A DNA stretch of 38,358 bases from the NCBI GenBank assembly GCA_964492555.1, contig CAZBKQ010000025.1, positions 1 to 38,358 on the forward strand. The letters are read 5' to 3'. The notes beneath the pieces were generated by a model. The model ran no database searches and was not told where the DNA came from. It worked only from the letters and a program-made list of their open reading frames with translations. Of this stretch, positions 8,510 to 17,108 are shown in pieces. How positions within the stretch are numbered: the first letter of the stretch is position 1; every line of letters starts with the position of its first letter. Both the position numbers and the translations under genes were made by a program. Origin of the DNA: GCA-2709075 sp964492555 (lineage in GTDB: Bacteria > Pseudomonadota > Alphaproteobacteria > MPNO01 > UBA2964).

Positions 8510-10207
8510 GTGACAACAGACAAATCTGCTGAGAAGGGCCGGCGGCTGAGGCCGGCGCTTTTCGGTCTCTCCACCTTTTTACTGATCGTCATCGTCGGGT
8601 TTCCGGTCCTGGCGATCATCATGTTTGCGCTGTTCCCGTATATAAACGAGCTGTCGTTTCGGGAACCTTTCAACGTTCTGTTACCCAACCTGTCCAATCC
8701 GCGCCTGATTGAGGCGACCCTCAATTCGTTGAGCTTGTCGTTTGCGGTCACCATTCTTTCCGCTGTAATAGCGGTGCCGCTGGCCTATATGCGGTCGCGG
8801 TTTCCGCTGCGGCTGGGCCGGATATGGGATGCCTGTTACCTGGTGCCGTTCCTGATCCCGCCCTATTTCGGGTCGCTGGCCTGGATGCAGCTTCTGCAGC
8901 GCAAGGGTTTTATCGAACAATGGCTCGGCTTCAACATGGCCGATTTTCTGTTTTCCTTTCCCGGCATCGTCACCGTTATGGCGCTGCATCTTTTCCCGTT
9001 GATCTATTTCACCACCTCAAACGCCTTTGCGATTATCGGGTCGCGCTATGGCGATGTCGCCAAGGTATTCGGTGGCCGGCCCGTTCAGGTGTTTTTCCGG
9101 ATTTACCTGCCGATGGTGCTGCCCGCGCTGCTTTCCAGCAGCCTGATCGTTTTCATCCTGACGATTGAGGAATTCGGCACGCCGGAAATTCTCGGCAGCC
9201 GCTTCGGCTATGAGGTCATCGTGACCTCCATTCATGAAAAATTCTCCGACTGGCCGATAGATTTGCCGGACGCGTCGGTTCTTTCCTTTATTCTGATTTT
9301 TATCGCGTTCTTCGCCTTTCAGGCCCATCAGAAGCTTTCCGACAAGTTCCAGACCACGGTTGAGAACCAGACTATCGACCGGCGCGGCGAACCCTTGCCG
9401 CCGGTTTATCTGGCGATCGTGATCCTGATATTCGGAAGTATTTTCGTCCTTGCGGTGGTGTTGCCGATTGTCACGGTCGGTATTGCGGCCTTCATGGATA
9501 CGGTATCGGGCGGGGTCACGGCGGATAATATGAGCTTCAAGAATCTACTCGGGCTTTTCGATCGGGAATCGGAAGCCTGGGGCGCGATCCTGACCAGCCT
9601 GTCGCTCGCCGTCATGGCCGCAATCGGGACTGTTGTTATTGCCATCATCGTCGCCTTTACTATCGTGCGTCTGCGCTCGGCGGCGACCGTTTTTCTCGAT
9701 TTCCTGGCGATCCTGCCCAATTCCGTGCCGGGCATGGCCGTGGCGGTCGGGCTGATCCTGACCTGGAACCAGCCCTGGTGGCCGGTCACGCCCTATAATA
9801 CGCCTCTGATCCTGCTCCTTGCCTATCTCTGCCTGATGCTGCCTTATCCGATCCGCATGGTGACGGCGGCCCTGAGACAATTGCCCAAATCGCTGGATGA
9901 TGCGGCCTATATCTCGGGCGCGAGCGAGCTGGTGGTTATCCGCCAGGTTCTTGCGCCGCTGCTTCTTCCCATCGCACTGGCGGCCGGATTCATCGTCTTC
10001 GCGATTTCGACGCGTGAGCTGGTCAGCTCCATCATGCTGGCCCCGGCGGGGGTTGAGACGGTGGCGACCTATGTTTTTTATCAGTTCGATCAGGGTTCCG
10101 TCGGCTCCGGGATGGCGATGAGCCTGGTCGCGATACTGGTGTCCGGATCAATCATCGCCTTCGGCCAGAAACTGCAAGGTAAAAACCGTACGGGTGGCGG
10201 ATCATGA
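8510..10207 (+). CDS. ABC transporter permease, fused two-domain FbpB type
   Basis: This 565-residue inner-membrane permease contains two binding-protein-dependent transport domains in one chain, as is usual for Fe3+-type importers. The first half (about 60-280) has an EAA-like loop around GRYGDVAKVFGGRPVQVFFRIYLPMVLPA. The second (about 350-550) has SLDDAAYISGASELVVIRQVLAPLLLPIAL. Around twelve hydrophobic helices are visible. The start is GTG with a poor Shine-Dalgarno, 9 bp after the binding-protein stop, so translation is probably coupled. It overlaps the ATPase gene by 4 bp (ATGA). Confidence 0.9.
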   Translation: MTTDKSAEKGRRLRPALFGLSTFLLIVIVGFPVLAIIMFALFPYINELSFREPFNVLLPNLSNPRLIEATLNSLSLSFAVTILSAVIAVPLAYMRSRFPLRLGRIWDACYLVPFLIPPYFGSLAWMQLLQRKGFIEQWLGFNMADFLFSFPGIVTVMALHLFPLIYFTTSNAFAIIGSRYGDVAKVFGGRPVQVFFRIYLPMVLPALLSSSLIVFILTIEEFGTPEILGSRFGYEVIVTSIHEKFSDWPIDLPDASVLSFILIFIAFFAFQAHQKLSDKFQTTVENQTIDRRGEPLPPVYLAIVILIFGSIFVLAVVLPIVTVGIAAFMDTVSGGVTADNMSFKNLLGLFDRESEAWGAILTSLSLAVMAAIGTVVIAIIVAFTIVRLRSAATVFLDFLAILPNSVPGMAVAVGLILTWNQPWWPVTPYNTPLILLLAYLCLMLPYPIRMVTAALRQLPKSLDDAAYISGASELVVIRQVLAPLLLPIALAAGFIVFAISTRELVSSIMLAPAGVETVATYVFYQFDQGSVGSGMAMSLVAILVSGSIIAFGQKLQGKNRTGGGS

Positions 10208-11196
10208 GCGACCTCAAGATTGAACATATTTCCAAATCCTTCGGCAGCGTCACCGTGCTGTCCGATATTTCCCTGACCGTGGAATCCGGCAGTTTCGTCA
10301 CGCTGCTCGGACCGTCCGGTTGCGGCAAGACGACCCTGCTTCGCATCATCGCCGGTCTGGAAACCGCCGATACCGGGTCGATTACCTGTGGCGACCGGAC
10401 GTTTGTTAATGCTGAGCAGGGCCGGTTCGCCGATCCGCAGGACCGTAAACTTGGATTTGTGTTTCAGGATTACGGGCTCTGGCCGCATCTGACCGTAGCG
10501 GAAAATGTCGCCTTCCCGATGCGTATGGCAAAGGCGCCCGCGGCGGAAATCGAGGTACGCGTCGCCGAGGTGCTGGGTGAGGTCCGGCTCAGCGAACATG
10601 CGGAAAAACTGCCGGAACAGCTTTCCGGCGGGCAGAAACAACGCGTTTCCATCGCCCGGGCCCTCAGCGGCAAGCCGCAACTCATCCTGTTCGACGAACC
10701 GCTCTCCAATCTCGATGCAAATTTGCGGGAAGAGCTTGGCCAGGAAATCCGCATCCTTTCAAAACAGTTCGGTCTGACCTGCGTGAACGTGACCCATGAC
10801 CGGCGCGAGGCGCAGATACTCTCCGACCAGATCGCGTTGATGAAGGACGGGGTTATCCATCAGCTTGGCCGTCCCGAGGATATGTTCCGTCAGCCCCGTG
10901 ACGTCTGGGCCGCGCAATTCCTTGATGCGGGAAATATCCTTCCCGCCAACCGGGAGCTGCCCGGCGGTAACGGGTCTGCGGCGGAAGTGCTGGTGCCGCG
11001 CGGCGCGTTTGAGCTTACGGATAACGGCCAGGGGATAGTGGTGGAGGTTCTCAACTGCATCTTTATCGAAGACCGGTATGAAGTCACCGCCCGGTTCAAT
11101 GGTGATATCATCAAGGTGTTTTCGCCACGCTATCTCACCATGAATGAAACCGTCACCCTGGCGGTCCGCGAAGAGGATCTGGTGCGGTTCGACTAG
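10204..11196 (+). CDS. ABC transporter ATP-binding protein, FbpC type
   Basis: This is the ATPase subunit (330 residues) of the importer encoded just upstream. Walker A is LLGPSGCGKTTLLR, the Q-loop lies in FVFQDYGLWPHLTVAENVAF, the signature is LSGGQKQRVSIARAL and Walker B is LILFDEPLSNLDA, with the switch histidine in VNVTHDR. A C-terminal TOBE-like domain follows (about 245-330), where regulation or assembly usually occurs. The start overlaps the permease stop by 4 bp. The gene is followed after 73 bp by the first class II aldolase on the same strand, so the importer and the enzymes probably serve one pathway. Confidence 0.92.
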   Translation: MSDLKIEHISKSFGSVTVLSDISLTVESGSFVTLLGPSGCGKTTLLRIIAGLETADTGSITCGDRTFVNAEQGRFADPQDRKLGFVFQDYGLWPHLTVAENVAFPMRMAKAPAAEIEVRVAEVLGEVRLSEHAEKLPEQLSGGQKQRVSIARALSGKPQLILFDEPLSNLDANLREELGQEIRILSKQFGLTCVNVTHDRREAQILSDQIALMKDGVIHQLGRPEDMFRQPRDVWAAQFLDAGNILPANRELPGGNGSAAEVLVPRGAFELTDNGQGIVVEVLNCIFIEDRYEVTARFNGDIIKVFSPRYLTMNETVTLAVREEDLVRFD

Positions 11197-11269
11197 GCGT
11201 CACGCGACCCCGGGAATTCTCAAACTTGCCGTTTCCCGCCGGGCGTCTGTCGGCTACTCTCTCGGCACT

Positions 11270-12007
11270 ATGACGACATCCATTCCCGATACCGATCCGG
11301 CGGTGCTGGCTGATTTGGCGGCTGCCAGCCGGATTCTCGCGAAACGCGGCGTGGTCGATGCGTTCGGCCATGTTTCCCTGCGTCATCCGGACGATCCCGG
11401 CCTGTATCTGATGCCAAAGGCGCAGGCGCCCGCGCTTACCACGCCCGGCGATATCATCACCTACAGCCTCGATTCTGAGCCACTGAATGACGCGGGCCGC
11501 GGCAATTTTATCGAACGCTTCATCCATGGCGAAATCTACAAGTTGCGCCCGGATATAAATTCCATCGTTCATTCCCATTCGCCGTCGGTCATTCCGTTCG
11601 GACTTACAGGGGCCCCGATGGTCGGTACCTTCCACAATGCCGCGTTTCTGGCCGAAGGCGCGCCGGTGTTTGATATAAGGGAAAAATTCGGTCAGACAGA
11701 CATGCTGGTCTGCGACTGCGCCAAGGGGATCGCGCTGGCGGAAACGCTGGAGGAAAAACATGTCGCCCTGATGCGGGCGCATGGATCCGTCGCCTGCGGC
11801 AAGCATTTGCAGCTTTCCGTCTTTCGCGCGGTTTATACGGAAGTCAGCGCGCGTATCCAGACGGCGGCCTTTGCGATCGCCGCGGGCGGGCCCATCGCCG
11901 CGCTGGATGAAGAGGAAGGCCGGCTTGCCGATGCCGTAAACGACAATGCCTGCATGCGGGCCTGGCATCTCTGGCGTACGGAAATAACCATGGAAACCGG
12001 TTGGTAA
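11270..12007 (+). CDS. Class II aldolase/adducin family protein (first of two)
   Basis: This zinc-dependent aldolase-type enzyme is 245 residues long. The metal site is recognisable: VHSHSPS (HxH), the third histidine in LMRAHGSVACG, and the catalytic-acid helix FIERFIHGEIYKLRPD. GVVDAFGHVSLRHPDD matches the phosphate/substrate loop region with the conserved GH-S pattern. The frame is open upstream to 11144, but the MTTSIPDT start fits the family and avoids overlap with the ATPase gene. Relatives cleave sugar phosphates or decarboxylate/dehydrate 2-oxo acids. It pairs with a second class II aldolase 19 bp downstream; whether the two form a heteromer is unknown. Confidence 0.87.
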   Translation: MTTSIPDTDPAVLADLAAASRILAKRGVVDAFGHVSLRHPDDPGLYLMPKAQAPALTTPGDIITYSLDSEPLNDAGRGNFIERFIHGEIYKLRPDINSIVHSHSPSVIPFGLTGAPMVGTFHNAAFLAEGAPVFDIREKFGQTDMLVCDCAKGIALAETLEEKHVALMRAHGSVACGKHLQLSVFRAVYTEVSARIQTAAFAIAAGGPIAALDEEEGRLADAVNDNACMRAWHLWRTEITMETGW

Positions 12008-12026
12008 GGTCCGGACGGGGGAAGCC

Positions 12027-12719
12027 ATGACCGCATTTTTGGAAGAAAAGGAAAAGCTTGTCCGTTGTATCAGGATGCTCGAACAGAACGGCATCATGGA
12101 TTACAACGGCCATGCCAGCATCAAGATCACCGATGATCAGATGCTGATCAATATCGGTAATTGCCAGCGCAGTCAGTTGACGGTCGAGGATATCTGTCAG
12201 ATCGATTTTGATGGAAATGTCATCGACGGCAACGGCAAGCCACCGCTGGAATTCCATCTGCATGCCGGGGTCTACAAGGCGCGGAGCGATGTCAGCGCCG
12301 CGATCCACTGCCATCCGAACTGGTCGACAGTGCTTTCGACCGCCGGGATTGAGTATCTGCCGGTTTATGCGCAGGGCTCGCTGGTCTATCCGCTGCCGGT
12401 CCTCGATTCACCGGACTCGATCAACAATGTCGATATGGCGAAGCGCCTGACCGATACACTGGGCAACCGGCCGGCGGCGCTGATGAAGGCGCACGGGGTG
12501 GTGACGACGGGGGCGAGCATCGTCGATGCGTTCGTGCTGCTGAATTACCTTGAAGAAAACGCTGAGCGTCAATATCGCGCGCAGCTTATCGGGAAGCCTT
12601 ACGCGTTTACCAAAGAAGAGCTAGAGCTTTGCTATGAAAAGCTCTACAACCCCGGCCTGTTCCTGCGCACCTGGAACCATTTCAGCGCCAAGCTGGACGG
12701 CACGGTATTCGACGCCTGA
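12027..12719 (+). CDS. Class II aldolase/adducin family protein (second of two)
   Basis: This 230-residue class II aldolase carries metal-binding IHCHPNW (HxH) and LMKAHGVVTTG, a catalytic-acid helix LEFHLHAGVYKARSD, and an N-terminal MDYNGHASIKITDDQ loop. It has diverged well away from the upstream copy (different substrate loop, NIGNCQRSQLT versus YLMPKAQAPALTT), so it is not a recent duplicate. A GGGGGAAG ribosome-binding site precedes the ATG. Together with the AroE-like dehydrogenase 18 bp downstream it probably handles the compound brought in by the upstream ABC importer (inference). Confidence 0.87.
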   Translation: MTAFLEEKEKLVRCIRMLEQNGIMDYNGHASIKITDDQMLINIGNCQRSQLTVEDICQIDFDGNVIDGNGKPPLEFHLHAGVYKARSDVSAAIHCHPNWSTVLSTAGIEYLPVYAQGSLVYPLPVLDSPDSINNVDMAKRLTDTLGNRPAALMKAHGVVTTGASIVDAFVLLNYLEENAERQYRAQLIGKPYAFTKEELELCYEKLYNPGLFLRTWNHFSAKLDGTVFDA

Positions 12720-12737
12720 CCGGCACGAGGAATCTCA

Positions 12738-13598
12738 ATGGAAGACGTGGAAAAATTCGCGCTTGCCGCGGTGATCGGCTGGCCCATCATGCATTCACGC
12801 TCGCCGCTGATGCATAATTACTGGATGAAACAGCAGGGCATCAACGGCACCTATGTTCCGTTGGCGATCAAACCCGGTGCCGTTCCGGAAGCCCTGCGCG
12901 CCATGCCGAAACTCGGTTTTGCCGGATGCAACGTCACCATTCCGCACAAGCTTGTCGCCAAGGAAACCATGGACGAGGTCGATGAGGCGGCGGAGAAGAT
13001 GGGCGCGATCAGCTGCGTCGTCGTGCGCGAGGACGGCAGCCTGTTCGGCACCAATAATGACTGGATCGGTTTTCTGCGCAATCTCGAACATTCTCATCCG
13101 GAATTTGATCTGACGGGCCAGGATGTCACCGTGATTGGCGCCGGGGGCGGGGCGCGGGCTGTGTGTTACGGGCTGATCCAGGCCGGCGTGAACAGGATCA
13201 CCATGGTCAACCGCACGCTGGCGAACGCGGAAACGCTGCAACGTCTCTATGGCGACATCATTACCGTACGCCCATGGGAAGAACGGTCGGAGGCGCTGGG
13301 CGGTTCGGCGCTTGTGGTGAACGCGACCTGTCTCGGCATGGTTGGAATGGAGGGGCACGATATCTCGCTCGATGCGCTCGACCCCGACGCGGTGGTCTAT
13401 GACATCATCTATACGCCGCGCGAGACCAATCTGGTAAAGCGCGCCGCCGAACGTCAGAACAGGACCTGCTCCGGGCTTGGCATGTTGCTGCATCAGGGGC
13501 CGGTGGCCTGGAAATACTGGTTCGGGTTGGAGCCCGAGGTAACGCCGGAACTCTATGACCTGCTTGCTGACAGTCTCGAATCGGAATACGGAAAATAG
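12738..13598 (+). CDS. Shikimate dehydrogenase-like NADP-dependent oxidoreductase with altered substrate pocket
   Basis: This 286-residue protein has the AroE fold. The N-terminal substrate domain has S20-x-S22 (MHSRSPLMHN) and the catalytic lysine K71 (NVTIPHK). The NAD(P) domain has GAGGGARAV and NRT (158-160), which favours NADP. The catalytic aspartate is D108 in GTNNDWIGF. Two positions that contact shikimate in classical AroE differ: GAVNT reads GAISC here, so the Asn is S92, and NTD reads NND. The gene sits at the end of an ABC importer and aldolase operon, not with other aro genes. A catabolic dehydrogenase of a related polyol or cyclic acid is more likely than biosynthetic AroE. Confidence 0.83.
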   Translation: MEDVEKFALAAVIGWPIMHSRSPLMHNYWMKQQGINGTYVPLAIKPGAVPEALRAMPKLGFAGCNVTIPHKLVAKETMDEVDEAAEKMGAISCVVVREDGSLFGTNNDWIGFLRNLEHSHPEFDLTGQDVTVIGAGGGARAVCYGLIQAGVNRITMVNRTLANAETLQRLYGDIITVRPWEERSEALGGSALVVNATCLGMVGMEGHDISLDALDPDAVVYDIIYTPRETNLVKRAAERQNRTCSGLGMLLHQGPVAWKYWFGLEPEVTPELYDLLADSLESEYGK

Positions 13599-13689
13599 CC
13601 AAAAACCGGCCTTTATCACTTTCGGCCTCCGGTGTTGCGCGGGGGCTTATTCGCTGATGCGGGGCAACAATTATCCGAACGGCGTCCGG

Positions 13690-14541
13690 TCAGTTTTCCA
13701 ATCGAAACGTCACCGGAATTTCGATTTTGCCGGGCACCGGTGCGCCGCCACGGGTAGCCGGGGCAAAGCGCCATTGCCTCACCGTGCTCTGCGCGGCACG
13801 GTCCAGGATTCTCGCGCCGCTCGATTTTTTGACGGCAACTGATTTCACCAGCCCGTCGGGACTGACAGAGACGGCCAACAACACTTTGCCTTCGATGCCC
13901 CGCCGTCTCGCCGCCGAGGGGTAACGCGGCGGTCTATTGCCGCCGTTTGCAACCGGACGCGGAGGCCGGGCAGAGGTTGCCAGCTGGATGGAATGGGAGG
14001 CCGCTTCTGCGGTTGACTCTGCCTGATCAGCTCCATTCAGGGTGGATATACGCTGCAACGTTTCCGCCGGTTCGCGCCGAAATTCGGCTTGAGGGGGTAG
14101 TCTTTCCGCGGCCGTTTTTGTCTTGCGTTGCGGCACGGCTGGTTTTCGCTTCGGGGCGGGCGGCACGTTTGCAAATGATCGCGTGATGGGGGGAGTAGGC
14201 GGCGGCTTTTTCTCAGAAGGCGTTTGCGCCGTTGCAGAGGCTGCTTCGGAGGCGGCCGGGCTGACCGCTTCAGGATGCGCATGCGAAGGTTTGGCGGCGT
14301 TCCGGTTGGCGTCTTTGGTATCAGGGACCGGCGCGGCCAGAACGACGAGCTCCGCGGAAATAACCGGTGGTACCAAAGGCGCGGGTTCGGGCCAGTCGGC
14401 CAGATAAAAAATCATTCCCGCGATAATCAGGTGAAAGAGGATCGAAGCGCTCCACCCGGCGGCACCGAACCCTTTTGGCGACACCGGTTGCGCGGGGGCG
14501 TCGTCAGATACGGCTAGCGGGGAGGACATAGGGGATACCAT
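13690..14541 (-). CDS. tonB: TonB-family energy transducer
   Basis: This 283-residue protein has TonB architecture: a short cytoplasmic N-terminus, one membrane anchor (SILFHLIIAGMIFYLA, about 32-47), a long Pro/Ala/Lys-rich periplasmic spacer (about 50-190) and a C-terminal TonB domain (about 205-283) with RYPSAARRRGIEGKVLLAVSV and the RQWRFAPATR strand. It transmits proton-motive force to outer-membrane receptors. It is the last gene of the cobalamin uptake operon and overlaps the ATPase gene by tens of bases. This suggests a dedicated TonB for BtuB. Start may be 14541 or the in-frame ATG at 14529. ExbBD are not in the window. Confidence 0.88.
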   Translation of the reverse strand: MVSPMSSPLAVSDDAPAQPVSPKGFGAAGWSASILFHLIIAGMIFYLADWPEPAPLVPPVISAELVVLAAPVPDTKDANRNAAKPSHAHPEAVSPAASEAASATAQTPSEKKPPPTPPITRSFANVPPAPKRKPAVPQRKTKTAAERLPPQAEFRREPAETLQRISTLNGADQAESTAEAASHSIQLATSARPPRPVANGGNRPPRYPSAARRRGIEGKVLLAVSVSPDGLVKSVAVKKSSGARILDRAAQSTVRQWRFAPATRGGAPVPGKIEIPVTFRLEN

Positions 14542-15265
14542 CCACCAACCCTTGTTTGGCTTCTATTCCATAACAGTCGGCGAGATTTTCCGGCGTGATG
14601 ACGTCGTCCGGTGTTCCGTTCGCCGCCACAACACCATTATGAAGTAAAATAATACGCTCAGCGAAGCGGACGGCAAGCGAGAGATCATGAAGAACGACGA
14701 TGACGGCCGCGCCGCCGGCGGCCTTATCGTGCAATGTCGTCATAACGTCAAGCTGATGGGTGGGGTCCAACCCGGCGACCGGTTCGTCCGCCAGCAAAAT
14801 TTTCGGCTGTCCCGCAAGAACGCGCGCCAGCAATACCCGCGCCCGTTCGCCCCCGGAAAGCGCGGTGACCGCTCGATGCCGCAAAGGCAAGAGATCGCAA
14901 TCAGCCAATGCCGTCTCAATCGCGGCGGCGCCGTTTTGGTCGTTTTCGTCGCCGAAGGGCAATCGGCCGAGCGATACCAGAGCTTCGACCGAGATCGGCC
15001 AGTGCGCCTGGCCGCTTTGGCCGAGATAGCCGATGGTCCGCGCCCGTTCACGTCGTTCGATCAGGCCGAGCGACTGTCGATCAAGCGTGATCTGGCCCGA
15101 ATAGTCTTGGAGACCCGCCAGGGACTTGAGAAGTGTCGATTTTCCCGCGCCGTTGGGGCCGATTAACGCGACGAATTCCCCGGTTTCGAATGAACAGGAG
15201 ACATCCCGGAGGATTTCGTGTCCTCCCAGAGAGACAGTCAGACCGGTTGTCGCCAGTTGCGTCAC
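14504..15265 (-). CDS. btuD: Cobalamin ABC transporter ATP-binding protein
   Basis: This 253-residue ATPase of the FecE/BtuD type has Walker A LIGPNGAGKSTLLKSL, signature ALSGGERARVLLARVL and Walker B ILLADEPVAGLDP, with the switch histidine in VVLHDLSLAVRFAERI. It energises vitamin B12 import across the inner membrane with the FecCD-type permease. The start is GTG in a 4-bp GTGA overlap with the permease stop. Assignment to cobalamin, not heme or siderophore, comes from the operon: BtuB-like receptor, BtuF-like binding protein and an upstream cobalamin riboswitch. Confidence 0.88.
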   Translation of the reverse strand: MTQLATTGLTVSLGGHEILRDVSCSFETGEFVALIGPNGAGKSTLLKSLAGLQDYSGQITLDRQSLGLIERRERARTIGYLGQSGQAHWPISVEALVSLGRLPFGDENDQNGAAAIETALADCDLLPLRHRAVTALSGGERARVLLARVLAGQPKILLADEPVAGLDPTHQLDVMTTLHDKAAGGAAVIVVLHDLSLAVRFAERIILLHNGVVAANGTPDDVITPENLADCYGIEAKQGLVDGIPYVLPASRI

Positions 15266-16266
15266 AGGAGGTTTCTCCGGTGTTTCAATAGCAGGATCAG
15301 AAAGAACGGCGCCCCGATCATCGCCGTTAACACCCCGAGTTTGATCTCGCGCTCAAACGGCAGCAGCCGGACGATGATATCGGCGGAGAGAACCAGAATG
15401 CCGCCGCCAAGCGCGCTTACGGGCAGCAAAAGTTTCGGGCTGTGTCCCACGAGAGGGCGCAGTAAATGGGGGACAACCAACCCGACAAATCCGATGGCGC
15501 CCGAAACGGCGGTCGCGGCGCCGACAGACAAAGCGGTCCCAAGGACCAGACGCAACCGGATGCGTGAGAGATTGAAGCCGAGCGATGCGGCTTCGTCCTC
15601 GCCCAGTGTCAACGCGTTGAGCGCGTTCCCGAGAGTGAGCAACATCAGCCATCCGACTGCAATAAACGGCACGGCGAGCCAGACATGTTCGAAACTGCGG
15701 TCCGCGAGCGAGCCCAGCATCCAGAAAATGACCTCGTAAGCCGCAAACGGGTTGGGGGAGAGGTTGAGCGCCAGCGACGTCATGGCCCCGGCAAAGCTTG
15801 TGACCGCCACGCCCGCGAGGATCAGTGTCAGCACGCTGCTGTCGCGTCCGGCCAGTATCTGGATCAGCATGACCGCAGCGACCGCGCCAAGGATGCCGCC
15901 AATCGGCAAAGCAAGTGCGAAACTGGCCGCCAGTCCGGTATAGAACGCGATGACCGCAAACAGGGCGGCCGATGCGGTCACGCCGATAATGCCGGGTTCC
16001 GCCAAGGGGTTTCGCAGATAGCCCTGGAGAGCCGCGCCGGATAGCCCCAGTGTCGCGCCGACAGCGAAGCCCAGTATCGCCCGGGGAAGACGGATTTCTG
16101 AAAAGATCAGCCAGCCGGTTTCCGAAGGCGCGCTGCCGAAGAAGCCAGCCAGGTCGCTTAAGCCCACTGCCGCCGGGCCCACGAAAAGCGAGACGCAAAA
16201 CGCGAAAACGGCAAGGGTTGTCAGGCCCGAAATGCCAAGCACATAGCGCCGTTTGGAACTGGTCAT
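15262..16266 (-). CDS. btuC: Cobalamin ABC transporter permease (FecCD family)
   Basis: This 334-residue permease of the BtuC/FecCD family has about ten hydrophobic helices. The family's IRLPRAILGFAVGATLGLSGA and GFVGLVVPHLLRPLVG segments are present; the latter is the coupling loop that contacts the ATPase. The frame is open to 16338, but ATG 16266 gives a 4-bp ATGA overlap with the binding-protein gene and the normal N-terminus (MTSSKRRYVLG). Part of the cobalamin operon read from the riboswitch at 19221-19412. Confidence 0.9.
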   Translation of the reverse strand: MTSSKRRYVLGISGLTTLAVFAFCVSLFVGPAAVGLSDLAGFFGSAPSETGWLIFSEIRLPRAILGFAVGATLGLSGAALQGYLRNPLAEPGIIGVTASAALFAVIAFYTGLAASFALALPIGGILGAVAAVMLIQILAGRDSSVLTLILAGVAVTSFAGAMTSLALNLSPNPFAAYEVIFWMLGSLADRSFEHVWLAVPFIAVGWLMLLTLGNALNALTLGEDEAASLGFNLSRIRLRLVLGTALSVGAATAVSGAIGFVGLVVPHLLRPLVGHSPKLLLPVSALGGGILVLSADIIVRLLPFEREIKLGVLTAMIGAPFFLILLLKHRRNLL

Positions 16267-17108
16267 TTGGACGCTTCCTTCCATTTGTCGGAAAGGAGGC
16301 GCACGGCACGTGCCGTGGCGGGCGTGCCGCACAACCAAAGCCCGTCTCCGATGGCGATACGGGGCTTGGCTTTGAATGCCGCGCGGAGGGCGGGATGGAG
16401 CAGCAATTTATTGGCCAATGACGGGTAGGGCGAGGGGTGCCCGATTACCAGAATGTCGGGACCTTGTTCGACCAGCCTTTCCATCGGCAGCACGTGTGTG
16501 CCCGGCTGTCCCAAGAGTGATGCAAGATTCCTGAAACCGGCACGTTCGATAACCGCGTGCGATAACGTCCCCCGGCCCGATGAAAAGCCGTTGGCCCATA
16601 GAAGCGCCGCTATCGGGCGAGGTTTTGCATGTGTGCCCGATTCCGGGGGCAGGGTTTCCCGAAGCTTTTCGATCAACTTTTTTCCCCGCTCGGGGAACCC
16701 GATCGCCCGCGCAACCAAATTGATATTTCTTTCGATAGTGGCGAAATTCGTGGCCGCCTGAACCGTGACAACGGGGATGCCGAAACGTTTGAGTATCCGG
16801 ATTGTTGCCGGGGTGGTGAACAGGCCTGCAAAAACAAGATCGGGTTTCAGGGGCAGGATTTCCTCTGCCTGCCCGCGCAGCAGCTTTATACCTCTCGCTT
16901 CAGCCGTGTAGGCCGACGATATCGGGTCCGCGACGAGAAAGCTGAGTGCGGCGATGTTCTCGCGCGGCGCAAGGGACAACAGGAGCTGATCGGTGCAGAG
17001 GTTCAATGACACAATCCGCGCCGGCTTCGCCGCCCAAGCGGGGCTTCCAAAAAACACGAGCGCGGCAAGGGCGGCCGCACCTATGTCAGCCGCCCGGCGG
17101 AATGTCAT
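16263..17108 (-). CDS. btuF: Cobalamin periplasmic substrate-binding protein
   Basis: This 281-residue binding protein of the class III (BtuF/FhuD/FepB) type has a signal peptide (ADIGAAALAALVFFGSPAWAA). Early SLNLCTDQLLLSLAP matches the start of many cobalamin-binding BtuF-like proteins. The rigid linker helix lies near residues 120-150, and IVSLN plus PDLVFAG strands fit the fold. It should deliver B12 from BtuB to BtuCD. The gene overlaps both neighbours by 4 bp, so btuB-btuF-btuC-btuD form one tightly coupled operon. Confidence 0.87.
   Translation of the reverse strand: MTFRRAADIGAAALAALVFFGSPAWAAKPARIVSLNLCTDQLLLSLAPRENIAALSFLVADPISSAYTAEARGIKLLRGQAEEILPLKPDLVFAGLFTTPATIRILKRFGIPVVTVQAATNFATIERNINLVARAIGFPERGKKLIEKLRETLPPESGTHAKPRPIAALLWANGFSSGRGTLSHAVIERAGFRNLASLLGQPGTHVLPMERLVEQGPDILVIGHPSPYPSLANKLLLHPALRAAFKAKPRIAIGDGLWLCGTPATARAVRLLSDKWKEASK

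Noticed and set aside
12738..13598. Simple biosynthetic aroE call
   Set aside because: Two substrate-contact positions are altered and the operon is transport/aldolase, so I kept a cautious name without the gene symbol.
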